From assembly GCF_017794965.1 (NCBI RefSeq), contig NZ_CP051240.1, forward strand, positions 1,550,001-1,614,000: a stretch of DNA of 64,000 nucleotides, in the 5' to 3' direction. Source of the stretch: Alcanivorax sp. (GTDB taxonomy: Bacteria; Pseudomonadota; Gammaproteobacteria; Pseudomonadales; Alcanivoracaceae). Shown piece by piece: positions 8,703-17,581 of the stretch. The notes under the pieces are model-generated. The model was given only the letters and a program-made list of their open reading frames with translations. It searched no databases and was not told where the DNA came from. The position numbers and the translations under genes were made by a program. Position 1 is the first letter of the stretch; each line of letters opens with the position of its first letter.

Positions 8703-9509
8703 ATGACTAGAATTGCCCTGGGTATCGAGTACGACGGCACCGATTTTCGTGGCTGGCAGACACAGCAGGATGGGGTGCGCACCGTGCAGGAATGCCTGGA
8801 GATGGCGCTTTCAAAGGTGGCAAACCATCCTGTTGCAGTGGTGTGCGCGGGGCGTACGGATGCCGGGGTGCATGGTACCGGGCAGGTGGTGCACTTTGAT
8901 TCGGATGCCCCGCGGGAAATGAAAAGCTGGATCATGGGTGGAAATACCAATCTGCCCTATGACATCACCATTCGCTGGGCTACGCCGGTCAGTGATGATT
9001 TTCATGCCCGTTTTTCGGCAATGAGTCGTCGCTACCGGTATGTGATCTACAACCATTCCAGGCCGCCAGCCCTGTATCGCAACCAGGTGACCTGGAACCA
9101 CCGCCCGTTGAACATTGAAGCCATGCGCGCCGCAGCGAATCTGCTTGAAGGCAGTCATGACTTTACCTCTTACCGCAGCGTGCATTGCCAGGCCAAGTCG
9201 CCACACAAGACCCTGCACAGCCTGAAGCTGTATGAGCATGGCAAAGTGATTGTCATTGAGGCCCACGCTAACGCATTTCTGATGCATATGGTGCGTAATA
9301 TGGCAGGGGTTTTAATGACTATTGGTGCGGGCAAACAATCACCGCAATGGGCGGCCGAGGTGCTTGCTGCCAAAGACCGCCGGGTCGGTGCGGCCACGGC
9401 CCATCCCTACGGCCTGTATCTCGTAGAGATTGAATACCCAGAGGAATTCTCCTTGCCGAAGGAGCCGCTGGGACCGCTCTGGCTGCCTGACCGCCTTGAT
9501 GCGGGTTAA
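8703..9509 (+). CDS. truA: tRNA pseudouridine(38-40) synthase
   Basis: TruA makes pseudouridine at positions 38-40 of the tRNA anticodon arm. The 268 residues fit the family. The protein starts with LGIEYDGTDFRGWQTQ and contains the catalytic aspartate in CAGRTDAGVHGTGQVVHF. It also has the FHARFSAMSRRYRYVI segment and the HMVRNMAGVLMTIGAG C-terminal motif. It lies between fimV and trpF, as in Pseudomonas. Confidence 0.98.
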   Translation: MTRIALGIEYDGTDFRGWQTQQDGVRTVQECLEMALSKVANHPVAVVCAGRTDAGVHGTGQVVHFDSDAPREMKSWIMGGNTNLPYDITIRWATPVSDDFHARFSAMSRRYRYVIYNHSRPPALYRNQVTWNHRPLNIEAMRAAANLLEGSHDFTSYRSVHCQAKSPHKTLHSLKLYEHGKVIVIEAHANAFLMHMVRNMAGVLMTIGAGKQSPQWAAEVLAAKDRRVGAATAHPYGLYLVEIEYPEEFSLPKEPLGPLWLPDRLDAG

Positions 9510-9700
9510 GCACCATAATTCACCCGTTTAGGCGCTGGATTTGCTACACTACAGCGCTTCGTGTCAGCCTGATACGGCGAGTTTCAGGCGCTGTCAGACC
9601 CTCGGGGTGGGACAGAGGTAACCTGGCCGCAAATGTGGACCGCGGTCCGGGATGATGCAGTACCGTTTATCAGGATACATCACCGGTGACAGAGGCGAGC

Positions 9701-10354
9701 ATGAACCGTCAGCAGACCCTTCCGAGCGTTCCGCGGGTCAAGATTTGTGGCATTACCCGCGTCGAGGATGCACTATCCGCTGCCCTCGCTGGGGTAGATG
9801 CTATCGGGCTGGTGTTCTATTCACGCAGCCCTCGCTTTGTTACCCGCAAGGTAGCTGCCGAGATCTGCGCGGCACTGCCACCGTTTGTGACCACGGTAGG
9901 CCTGTTTGTTAATGCCGGGCGGGCCGAGATCGCGGAGATACTGGAAACCGTGCCACTGGATCTGCTGCAATTTCACGGTGATGAATCCCCGGCGCAGTGC
10001 GAAGGCCATGGCCGCAACTGGATCAAGGCCGTACGCATGAAAGACGATGTGGATCTTTATGCCTGTGCTCGCCAGTATCACCGTGCCGCCGGCCTGCTGG
10101 TGGACAGCTATGTGCCGGGTGTGCCCGGTGGTACAGGAGAAACGTTTAACTGGGGCCGGTTGCCTGATGACCTGTCCCTTCCGCTGGTGCTGGCAGGTGG
10201 CCTGCACGCGGGCAATGTGGCTGAGGCCGTGACACAGGTTCGGCCGTGGGCGGTGGATGTGAGTGGTGGTGTTGAGCTGGATACGCTTCAGGGCCGCCAG
10301 GGTGGCATCAAGGATGCTGCGAAGATTCGCGCCTTTATCAACAGTGTCAAATAA
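9701..10354 (+). CDS. trpF: Phosphoribosylanthranilate isomerase
   Basis: TrpF converts phosphoribosyl-anthranilate to the ribulose form in tryptophan synthesis. The (beta/alpha)8 sequence starts VKICGITRVEDALSAALAGVD with the catalytic Cys in KICG. It carries the catalytic Asp in LLVDSYVPGVPGGTGETFNW and the phosphate loop LAGGLHAGNV and DVSGGVE. I chose the ATG at 9701 (217 residues), which has AGAGG at 9691-9695; a GTG at 9686 would add five residues. trpB follows after 13 bp, so trpFBA-accD-folC forms one operon. Confidence 0.97.
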   Translation: MNRQQTLPSVPRVKICGITRVEDALSAALAGVDAIGLVFYSRSPRFVTRKVAAEICAALPPFVTTVGLFVNAGRAEIAEILETVPLDLLQFHGDESPAQCEGHGRNWIKAVRMKDDVDLYACARQYHRAAGLLVDSYVPGVPGGTGETFNWGRLPDDLSLPLVLAGGLHAGNVAEAVTQVRPWAVDVSGGVELDTLQGRQGGIKDAAKIRAFINSVK

Positions 10355-10367
10355 CGAGGAGTAGCTG

Positions 10368-11579
10368 GTGTCTGAACGCCCTGATTTTTCTGCTTTTCCT
10401 GACGCACGTGGCCATTTCGGCCAGTTTGGTGGCTGCTTTGTCTCCGAGACCCTGATGGGGGCTCTGGATGAACTCAAGGCCATGTACGAGCGTCTCAAGG
10501 ACGATCCGCAATTCCGCGCGGATTTCGACTATGACCTGGCCCATTATGTGGGCCGCCCGTCACCCCTGTATCTGGCGGAGCGATGGTCCAAGCAGATCGG
10601 TGGCGCAAAGATCTGGCTCAAGCGTGAAGATCTGAACCATACCGGTGCCCACAAGGTGAACAACACCATTGGCCAGGCGTTGCTGGCCAAGCATATGGGC
10701 AAGCCCCGTGTGATCGCAGAGACCGGTGCCGGCCAGCATGGTGTGGCCACTGCCACCGTGGCTGCCCGTCTGGGGCTCAAGTGCCAGGTGTACATGGGTG
10801 CCGAGGATGTGGAGCGCCAGAAGCTCAACGTCTACCGCATGAAGTTGCTGGGGGCCGAAGTGATTCCGGTGACCTCCGGTTCCAGAACGCTCAAGGACGC
10901 CATGAACGAGGCCATGCGTGACTGGGTGACCAATGTGGATGATACCTTCTACATCATTGGTACTGTTGCGGGGCCGCACCCGTACCCGCAGCTGGTGCGT
11001 GATTTCCAGTGCATCATTGGCCGTGAAGCCCGTGAGCAGAGCCTCAAGCAGGCCGGCCAGCTGCCGGATGCGCTGGTGGCCTGTGTGGGTGGCGGTTCCA
11101 ATGCCATTGGCCTTTTTCATCCGTTCCTGAACGATGAATCCGTGGCCATGTACGGCGTGGAAGCAGCGGGCGATGGCATCGAGACCGGCCGTCATGCAGC
11201 GCCACTTTCCGCAGGACGCCCCGGTGTGCTGCATGGCAACCGCACCTACCTGATGGAAGATGACAATGGCCAGATTATCGAGACCCACTCGGTGTCTGCC
11301 GGCCTGGATTATCCGGGGGTGGGTCCTGAGCATGCCTGGCTAAAGGATGTTGGTCGGGTGCAGTACGTGGCTGCCGATGATAACGAGTCCCTGGCTGCGT
11401 TTCGTGAGCTGACCCAGGTTGAAGGCATTATGCCTGCGCTGGAGTCTTCTCACGCGCTCGCCTATGCACGCAAGCTGGCCAAGACCATGAGCCCTGATCA
11501 GAACATTGTGGTCAACCTGTCTGGCCGTGGTGACAAGGATATTCTCACCGTTGCCGCCATTGACGGTATCGAGTTTTAA
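10368..11579 (+). CDS. trpB: Tryptophan synthase beta chain
   Basis: TrpB condenses indole with serine using pyridoxal phosphate, taking indole through a tunnel from TrpA. The PLP lysine is in HTGAHKVNNTIGQ at Lys96. The catalytic ETGAGQHGVATAT loop and the phosphate-binding GGGSNAIGLFHPF are intact. The start is GTG at 10368 behind a GAGGAG site. The 403 residues match the family, and trpA follows 13 bp on. Confidence 0.99.
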   Translation: MSERPDFSAFPDARGHFGQFGGCFVSETLMGALDELKAMYERLKDDPQFRADFDYDLAHYVGRPSPLYLAERWSKQIGGAKIWLKREDLNHTGAHKVNNTIGQALLAKHMGKPRVIAETGAGQHGVATATVAARLGLKCQVYMGAEDVERQKLNVYRMKLLGAEVIPVTSGSRTLKDAMNEAMRDWVTNVDDTFYIIGTVAGPHPYPQLVRDFQCIIGREAREQSLKQAGQLPDALVACVGGGSNAIGLFHPFLNDESVAMYGVEAAGDGIETGRHAAPLSAGRPGVLHGNRTYLMEDDNGQIIETHSVSAGLDYPGVGPEHAWLKDVGRVQYVAADDNESLAAFRELTQVEGIMPALESSHALAYARKLAKTMSPDQNIVVNLSGRGDKDILTVAAIDGIEF

Positions 11580-11592
11580 GGAGTTATCGTTA

Positions 11593-12396
11593 ATGAGTCG
11601 TATCGAAAACTGTTTCGCCAGCCTGTCAGAAAAGAACCGCAAGGCGCTGATTCCTTATGTTACCGCCGGCGACTCCAGCAAGGATGTCACCGTGCCGCTG
11701 ATGCATGCCATGGTCGAGGCGGGGGCCGATATCATCGAGCTGGGGGTGCCGTTCTCCGACCCCATGGCGGATGGTCCGGTCATCCAGCAGGCCTGTGAAC
11801 GAGCCCTGGTCCATGGCACCTCCACCCGTGATGTGCTGAATATGGTCAAGCAATTCCGGGAAACCAATACGGACACACCGGTGGTGCTAATGGGTTACCT
11901 GAACCCGGTGGAAGTGATGGGGTATGAGGCGTTCGCCAAGGCGGCGGCGGAGGCGGGCGTTGACGGTGTGCTGTTGGTGGACCTGCCCCCTGAGGAGGCG
12001 CTGGAGGTGAAGCCGGTGATGGATGCACAGGGGCTTGACCTGATCTTCCTGGTGGCACCGACCACGTCGGATGAGCGGATCAAGCTGATTGGCGAGGCGG
12101 GCTCAGGTTACCTGTACTACGTTTCTCTCAAAGGGGTAACGGGCTCCGCCACCCTGAATGTGGACGAAGTGGCCGGGCGCGTTGAAACAATTCGCAAACT
12201 TGCCAAATTGCCCATTGGCGTTGGCTTTGGTATCAAAGACGCTGAATCTGCACAGGCGGTCAGCCGGGTAGCAGATGGCGTTGTGGTGGGCAGTGCTCTG
12301 GTGAATCAGGTAGACAAGCACCAGAATGACCCTGCTGCCATCAACAGTGCCATCAGCGACATTCTGTCCGCCATGCGCAACGCCATGGACACGTAA
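11593..12396 (+). CDS. trpA: Tryptophan synthase alpha chain
   Basis: TrpA cleaves indole-3-glycerol phosphate to indole and glyceraldehyde 3-phosphate. The start at 11593 follows AAGGAG and gives 267 residues. The catalytic pair falls at Glu49 and Asp60 in ELGVPFSDPMADGP, the same numbers as in E. coli. The frame is open further upstream into trpB, but that extension has no family match. accD starts 10 bp after the stop. Confidence 0.99.
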   Translation: MSRIENCFASLSEKNRKALIPYVTAGDSSKDVTVPLMHAMVEAGADIIELGVPFSDPMADGPVIQQACERALVHGTSTRDVLNMVKQFRETNTDTPVVLMGYLNPVEVMGYEAFAKAAAEAGVDGVLLVDLPPEEALEVKPVMDAQGLDLIFLVAPTTSDERIKLIGEAGSGYLYYVSLKGVTGSATLNVDEVAGRVETIRKLAKLPIGVGFGIKDAESAQAVSRVADGVVVGSALVNQVDKHQNDPAAINSAISDILSAMRNAMDT

Positions 12397-12406
12397 GGAC
12401 CTTTGC

Positions 12407-13291
12407 ATGAGCAGCAGCAACTGGCTGGAGAAAATCCTACCCGCCGTACGGCGCCCCCAGGAAACCCGCAAGACCAACATTCCTGAGGGTCTGTGGCGCA
12501 AGTGTCCACGTTGCGACGGGGTCATGTACAAGCCGGAGTTGGACCGCAATCTGGATGTGTGCCCGAAGTGCGATCATCACATGCGCATCGGTGCCCGCAA
12601 GCGTTTGAAGATGTTCCTGGATGAAGGGTCGCTGACCGAGATCGGCACCAGTCTTGCCCCGGTGGACCGCCTCAAGTTCAAGGACTCCAAGAAGTACAAG
12701 GATCGCCTGGTTGCTGCACAGAAGAGCACGGAAGAGAAGGATGCCCTGATCGCCATGAAGGGCAAACTCAAGGGCGAGGCGTTGGTCGCGGTTGCCTTTG
12801 AGTTCAACTTCATGGGGGGCTCCATGGGCTCTGTCGTGGGTGAACGCTTTGTGCGGGCAGTGAATGTGTGCCTTGAGCACAAGTTGCCGCTGGTTTGCTT
12901 TGCGGCCAGTGGTGGTGCCCGTATGCAGGAAGCGCTGTTCTCCCTGATGCAGATGGCCAAGACCTCCGCCGCACTGGAGAAGTTGCGTCAGGCCGGGCTG
13001 CCGTTCATCTCGGTTCTCACAGATCCGGTTTACGGCGGGGTCTCTGCGTCACTGGCCATGCTGGGTGATGTGAACGTGGCTGAGCCCAATGCGCTGATCG
13101 GCTTTGCCGGCCCCCGGGTCATTGAGCAGACCGTACGCCAGAAGTTGCCTGAAGGGTTTCAGCGCAGCGAGTTTCTTCTCGAGCATGGCGCCATCGACAT
13201 GATCGTTTCCCGTCATGAGATGCGCGACACCCTGCACCGCTTGCTTGCCAACATGCTGGCCTGGCCACTGGAAGTGAATGAGGCAGATTGA
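12407..13291 (+). CDS. accD: Acetyl-CoA carboxylase carboxyltransferase subunit beta
   Basis: AccD with AccA transfers CO2 from carboxybiotin to acetyl-CoA, making malonyl-CoA for fatty acids. The N-terminal zinc finger is intact: Cys33, Cys36, Cys52 and Cys55. The crotonase-fold core shows FAASGGARMQEALFSLMQM and TDPVYGGVSASLAMLGD. The protein has 294 residues. Its 3' end overlaps folC by 14 bp, a coupling of accD and folC common in gammaproteobacteria. Confidence 0.99.
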   Translation: MSSSNWLEKILPAVRRPQETRKTNIPEGLWRKCPRCDGVMYKPELDRNLDVCPKCDHHMRIGARKRLKMFLDEGSLTEIGTSLAPVDRLKFKDSKKYKDRLVAAQKSTEEKDALIAMKGKLKGEALVAVAFEFNFMGGSMGSVVGERFVRAVNVCLEHKLPLVCFAASGGARMQEALFSLMQMAKTSAALEKLRQAGLPFISVLTDPVYGGVSASLAMLGDVNVAEPNALIGFAGPRVIEQTVRQKLPEGFQRSEFLLEHGAIDMIVSRHEMRDTLHRLLANMLAWPLEVNEAD

Positions 13292-14531
13292 CCACGCGGC
13301 AGCCCTTGCCGCCTGGCTCACCCGGATAGAAGCCATGCATCCGGCCGAGATCGAACTGGGTCTCGATCGGTTGCGCACCGTGGCTGAACGTCTTGCCGTC
13401 AGCACCTTGCCGATCCCCGTTATCACCGTGGCGGGGACCAACGGCAAAGGCTCCACCCTGCGATTGATGACTGAGCTGGCCTGCCATGCGGGGCGCAAGG
13501 TCTGCGTTTATACCTCTCCCCATCTGCTGGAATTCAACGAACGGATCCGGCTGCCTGACGGGCTCGCCAGCGATGCGGCCATCTGCGAGGCCTTTGAAAA
13601 GGTGGAAACGGCCCGCGGTGATACCCCGTTGACCTATTTCGAGTTCACCACGCTGGCAGCATTGTGGCTGTTTGCAGGCAGCGGAGCGGATCTGGTGTTG
13701 CTTGAGGTGGGCCTGGGCGGTCGTCTTGATGCGGTGAATGTGGTGGACCCGGATGTGGCTGTCGTAACCTCGGTGGGGTTGGATCACCAGGACTGGCTGG
13801 GGAATACCCGTGAGGCTATTTGTGCTGAGAAATGTGGTATTGCCCGTGCCCAGCGCCCGCTGGTGTTCGGTGAACAGGACTGGCCTGACAATCTGGCGTC
13901 GGAAGCGGCTTCCCGAGGGGTCCTGGACGTGTTTGCCGGCCGCGATTTTTCAGCGTTGCCCGGGGAGGGGAGACTGTGTTTTGCCGACGGCACCAGCTTG
14001 CCCTGTCCGGACAGCGTCACCCTGGGGGCTGACAATCTGGCGACGGCCTGTCAGGCACTGATGCTGGCTGATGTACCCGTCAGCGCAGCTGCTGTGGAAG
14101 CTGCGGCACAGCTGACCTTGATGGGGCGTTGCGAGCATCAGCGCCTGCAGGGTGTCGATTGCTGGTTTGATGTGGGACACAACCTGGCGGCGGTATCCCG
14201 CTTTCGGGCTTTGTTGCCAAGGTGTGAGGGTGTTCGACATCTGGTATTCGGGATGATGGCAGATAAGCCGGTAAAGGCGGTAGCCGCCGAGTTTGCTTGT
14301 GACGCTGCCAGCTGGTACCTGTGTGCGCCGCAGATGGCGCGAGCGGCAGCGCCTCAGCAGCTTGTCGCAGCCCTGCCTGAGGCTGCCCGTTACCAGCGTT
14401 GTGAATCTGTTGCAGATGCCATGCGCTGTGCGCTGGACGCTGCCAATCCCGGCGATCAGGTGGTAGTCTTCGGGTCGTTCTATACGGTGGCAGAAGCCTG
14501 GCAGGCTGTGGAGGAGCAGGGCAGTGAATAA
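13278..14531 (+). CDS. folC: Bifunctional folylpolyglutamate/dihydrofolate synthase
   Basis: FolC adds glutamate to dihydropteroate and to folates, using ATP. The P-loop TVAGTNGKGSTLRL is at about residues 50-63, followed by YTSPHLLEFNERIRL, the partner-binding segment. LLEVGLGGRLDAVNVV and GLDHQDWLG are the metal and substrate motifs. The 417 residues are typical. The ATG lies inside the accD end, so translation is probably coupled. dedD starts 8 bp before its stop. Confidence 0.97.
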   Translation: MRQIDHAAALAAWLTRIEAMHPAEIELGLDRLRTVAERLAVSTLPIPVITVAGTNGKGSTLRLMTELACHAGRKVCVYTSPHLLEFNERIRLPDGLASDAAICEAFEKVETARGDTPLTYFEFTTLAALWLFAGSGADLVLLEVGLGGRLDAVNVVDPDVAVVTSVGLDHQDWLGNTREAICAEKCGIARAQRPLVFGEQDWPDNLASEAASRGVLDVFAGRDFSALPGEGRLCFADGTSLPCPDSVTLGADNLATACQALMLADVPVSAAAVEAAAQLTLMGRCEHQRLQGVDCWFDVGHNLAAVSRFRALLPRCEGVRHLVFGMMADKPVKAVAAEFACDAASWYLCAPQMARAAAPQQLVAALPEAARYQRCESVADAMRCALDAANPGDQVVVFGSFYTVAEAWQAVEEQGSE

Positions 14532-15120
14532 ACAGACACGACAGCGCCTGATTGGCGCCGCCTTGCTGCTGATACTGGCTGCGGTGCTGTCCCCCCTGGT
14601 GTTCCGCACCCCCGCCCAGATCCGCACTGCACTGAATATGGAAATTCCCCCCGCCCCGGATTATCAGGCGGTATCCGTTGAGCCCGTGGTCAGTGAAGAG
14701 GTGGAGCAAGCTGCGGCTGAACGTATCGAATCCGACCATGAGCAGGTGCGGGCCTCTGCCTCGCAGCCCGGCACTGCGCTAGCGGATGATGACAAGTCCC
14801 GTCAGAGCGAACCGGTCCTTGAGACCCTCTCCACGCCTCCGGCGCCGGCGCTGAGTGCAGAGGATGATCCGGTGCTTGCCGGATTCATTGTTCAGGTAGG
14901 CAGTTTCAGTAACCCCGACAGCGCAGTGAACCTGGTCAAGCGCCTCAAGGACGCCGGGTTTCGTGCCTATACCGAGACCGAGAGCCGTGACGGCAAGCTG
15001 TTGCACCGGGTCATGGTCGGTCCGGAGATTCGTAAGGAAGATGCTGAGCAGACCCGAGAGCGACTCGCGAACGATTCCCGTTTCAAGCTGGATGGGCTGG
15101 TGCGCATTTATGCGCCGTGA
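14524..15120 (+). CDS. dedD: SPOR-domain membrane protein, DedD-like
   Basis: The 198-residue protein has one N-terminal membrane helix (LIGAALLLILAAVLSPLVF, residues 9-27), a disordered acidic linker, and a C-terminal SPOR domain from about 118 (FIVQVGSFSNPDSAVNLV to the end). SPOR domains bind denuded septal peptidoglycan, so a role at the division site is likely, as for DedD. It starts with GTG inside the folC 3' end and so belongs to the same operon. Position between folC and cvpA matches E. coli and Pseudomonas. Confidence 0.93.
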   Translation: MNKQTRQRLIGAALLLILAAVLSPLVFRTPAQIRTALNMEIPPAPDYQAVSVEPVVSEEVEQAAAERIESDHEQVRASASQPGTALADDDKSRQSEPVLETLSTPPAPALSAEDDPVLAGFIVQVGSFSNPDSAVNLVKRLKDAGFRAYTETESRDGKLLHRVMVGPEIRKEDAEQTRERLANDSRFKLDGLVRIYAP

Positions 15121-15315
15121 CCCCGGGGCATTGCCGGGTAACGCCGTGTTTTTTGCAGAGTAACAGTCCCTGTCACCGCGACACGCGCAACGGTGCCTTC
15201 TCCAGCGAAGGTGGCGAGCATTTTCCCTGCCCGGGCAGATCAGCGGCTTTCCTGTCCCCTCTGTTTCGGCATGCATCGCCAGACAGCCTCTGATAAACTT
15301 CGCCGTCTGAATTCA

Positions 15316-15351
15316 GTCGCCCCCGGCATGGCTTCGCGTGCCGGGGGCGAC
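15316..15351. promoter_or_regulatory. Long GC-rich hairpin upstream of cvpA
   Basis: A perfect 13-bp stem (GTCGCCCCCGGCA at 15316-15328 with its complement at 15339-15351) closes on a 10-base loop. No U-tract follows, so it is not a standard terminator. It lies 44 bp before the cvpA start, in the dedD-cvpA gap. It may be an RNA stabiliser, a Rho-linked stop or a repeat; the sequence alone does not decide. Confidence 0.6.
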
Positions 15352-15394
15352 ACCATCCACTCAAGCGCATATTGCCCGCGAGAGCACGTTTTTA

Positions 15395-15889
15395 ATGAAT
15401 CTGGCTGACGGCATCATTCTGGTCCTAATTGCAATCTCTGCACTGCTGAGTGTGCGCCGGGGCTTTACTCGCGAAGCCTTTTCATTGCTCACCTGGGTGG
15501 CGGCCTTTATCATCGCGCGCCTGTTCAGCCCGGCCTTTGAACTGGTGCTGGAAAACCAGATCAGTACTCCCAGCCTGCGTTTCATCGTTGCCTTCGGTTC
15601 CCTGTTTGCCCTGACTTTGATTGTCGGAGCCTTGATCAATCACCTGCTCGGCGAATTGATTCGGGTGACGGGGCTAAGCAGTACCGATCGTCTGTTGGGT
15701 ATGGTGTTTGGCGCATTGCGCGGTATTTTGCTTATGGTAGTGCTGGTGGCGCTGGGCCGTCAGATATTCGCCGCTGACAGGTGGTGGCAGGAATCCGTTC
15801 TGGTTCCTCATCTTGTGATGATGGAAACCTGGACCCGGGAAATGGGTGAGAGCTTGCTCTCCTTTGTTATGAATGTAAGCGGCAGCTAG
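15395..15889 (+). CDS. cvpA: Colicin V production family membrane protein
   Basis: CvpA is an inner-membrane protein of unclear biochemical role, linked to colicin V production, envelope stress tolerance and purF expression. The 164-residue product has about four membrane helices and the family motif GFTREAFSLLTWVAAFIIA. I placed the start at the ATG at 15395, where family similarity begins; the frame is open further upstream. purF follows after 11 bp, the usual cvpA-purF pair. Confidence 0.95.
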   Translation: MNLADGIILVLIAISALLSVRRGFTREAFSLLTWVAAFIIARLFSPAFELVLENQISTPSLRFIVAFGSLFALTLIVGALINHLLGELIRVTGLSSTDRLLGMVFGALRGILLMVVLVALGRQIFAADRWWQESVLVPHLVMMETWTREMGESLLSFVMNVSGS

Positions 15890-15900
15890 AGGAAAGAACC

Positions 15901-17424
15901 ATGTGCGGCATTGTGGGCATTGTCGGCCATAGCTATGTGAATCAGGGGATCTATGATGCCTTGACCGTTCTGCAGCATCGCGGCCAGGACGCTGCGGGTA
16001 TTGTTACCTGCGATGGAGACCGACTCTATCTGCGCAAGGACAATGGTATGGTGCGTGATGTATTTCGCACTCGTCACATGCGTCGTCTGGTCGGCAATAT
16101 GGGCATTGGCCATGTGCGTTATCCTACCGCTGGCAGCTCCAGCTCCGCGGAGGCGCAGCCGTTTTATGTGAACTCTCCGTACGGGATTACCCTTGCCCAC
16201 AACGGTAACCTGACCAACGCGGAAGAACTGGCCGAGCACATTTTCCGGGCAGACCTGCGCCACATCAATACCAACTCTGACTCTGAAGTGCTGCTCAATG
16301 TATTCGCGCATGAACTTCAGAGCCGTGGCAAGCTTCAGCCTGAAGCGGATGATATTTTCGATGCAGTAGCTGCGGTCCACAAACGGGTTGAAGGCGCTTA
16401 TGCGGTTGTCGCCATGATTACCGGTTATGGCATTCTCGCCTTCCGTGACCCCCACGGTATCCGCCCGGTTTGTTTCGGTCGCAAGGACACCCCGCAGGGC
16501 CCGGAGTACATGGTGGCGTCGGAGTCAGTTGCGCTGTCCTCACTGGGCTTCCACCTGGTTCGGGACCTGGCACCGGGTGAAGCGATCTATATTACTGCTG
16601 AAGGTGAAATGTGCACTCGCCAGTGCGCGGAAAGCCCCAGCCTGCACCCGTGTATTTTCGAGCAGGTCTATCTGGCGCGTCCCGATTCCATCATCGATGG
16701 CATTTCCGTTTACAAGGCCCGTTTGCGGATGGGGGAAAAACTGGCGGAAAAAGTGGAGCGTGAGTGGCCGGATCACGACATTGACGTGGTTATTCCGATC
16801 CCGGATACCAGTCGCACATCAGCGCTGCAGATGGCCAACCACCTGGGGGTGAAATTCCGTGAGGGCTTCATCAAAAACCGCTATATCGGCCGGACCTTCA
16901 TCATGCCGGGCCAGCAACAGCGGAAGAAGTCCGTCCGCCAGAAGCTCAACCCCATCGAGCTGGAATTCCAGGGCAAGAATGTATTGTTGGTGGATGACTC
17001 CATCGTGCGTGGTACCACCTGTAACGAGATCATTCAGATGGCCCGTGAGGCCGGAGCCCGTAACGTGTATTTCGCGTCGGCGGCACCGGCGGTGAAGTAT
17101 CCCAATGTGTATGGCATCGATATGCCGGCTGCCGGGGAACTGATCGCCCATGACCGCACCACTGAGGATATCTGCACCTTGATCGGTGCAGACCGGCTTA
17201 TCTATCAGGACCTGGACGACCTGGTGGATACCTGTCGTGAAGGCAACCCCGATGTGGCGTCTTTCGATTGTTCCGTGTTCAATGGGGAGTATCTGGCAGG
17301 CAATATCACGCTGGACTATCTGTCTGAGCTGGAGGCCCGGCGCAACGATGATGCCAAGGGCTCGTCGGAAAAGAAGCAGGCCCTGGCCGACAACGAAATT
17401 ATCGATCTGCACAATACTAACTGA
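15901..17424 (+). CDS. purF: Amidophosphoribosyltransferase
   Basis: PurF makes phosphoribosylamine from PRPP and glutamine, the first step of purine synthesis. The N-terminal nucleophile is Cys2 in MCGIVGIVG, exposed after Met removal. The glutaminase domain shows HRGQDAAGIVT and GHVRYPTAGSSS. The PRPP-binding loop VLLVDDSIVRGTT is at about 361-373. The length of 507 is normal. Its stop codon lies within the first unit of a heptad repeat that fills the gap to metZ. Confidence 0.99.
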   Translation: MCGIVGIVGHSYVNQGIYDALTVLQHRGQDAAGIVTCDGDRLYLRKDNGMVRDVFRTRHMRRLVGNMGIGHVRYPTAGSSSSAEAQPFYVNSPYGITLAHNGNLTNAEELAEHIFRADLRHINTNSDSEVLLNVFAHELQSRGKLQPEADDIFDAVAAVHKRVEGAYAVVAMITGYGILAFRDPHGIRPVCFGRKDTPQGPEYMVASESVALSSLGFHLVRDLAPGEAIYITAEGEMCTRQCAESPSLHPCIFEQVYLARPDSIIDGISVYKARLRMGEKLAEKVEREWPDHDIDVVIPIPDTSRTSALQMANHLGVKFREGFIKNRYIGRTFIMPGQQQRKKSVRQKLNPIELEFQGKNVLLVDDSIVRGTTCNEIIQMAREAGARNVYFASAAPAVKYPNVYGIDMPAAGELIAHDRTTEDICTLIGADRLIYQDLDDLVDTCREGNPDVASFDCSVFNGEYLAGNITLDYLSELEARRNDDAKGSSEKKQALADNEIIDLHNTN

Positions 17425-17578
17425 CGCAACAGGCACCACGCTTCACGCAACAACGCGACAGGGCTTTGTTGATCCTGCCGTTCTCTCACCGCGATTCAGC
17501 GGATTGAGCAGGTTCGCGTGCAGTGAAGTGCCACCATCATAGACTTATAAGCGCGTGTTGCGTGAAGCATGAGGCGTA
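17422..17578. repeat. Heptad-period inverted repeat between purF and metZ (site B)
   Basis: The left arm, 17422-17458, starts at the purF stop codon. It has 7-bp units of the type CACGCNN (gacgcaa, caggcac, cacgctt, cacgcaa, then one 8-base unit ending GCGA). The right arm, 17551-17578, read on the minus strand, has four units (tacgcct, catgctt, cacgcaa, cacgcgc). It ends 3 bp before the metZ ATG. The 92-bp spacer holds no gene and may hold the metZ promoter. Confidence 0.82.
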
Positions 17579-17581
17579 CTA

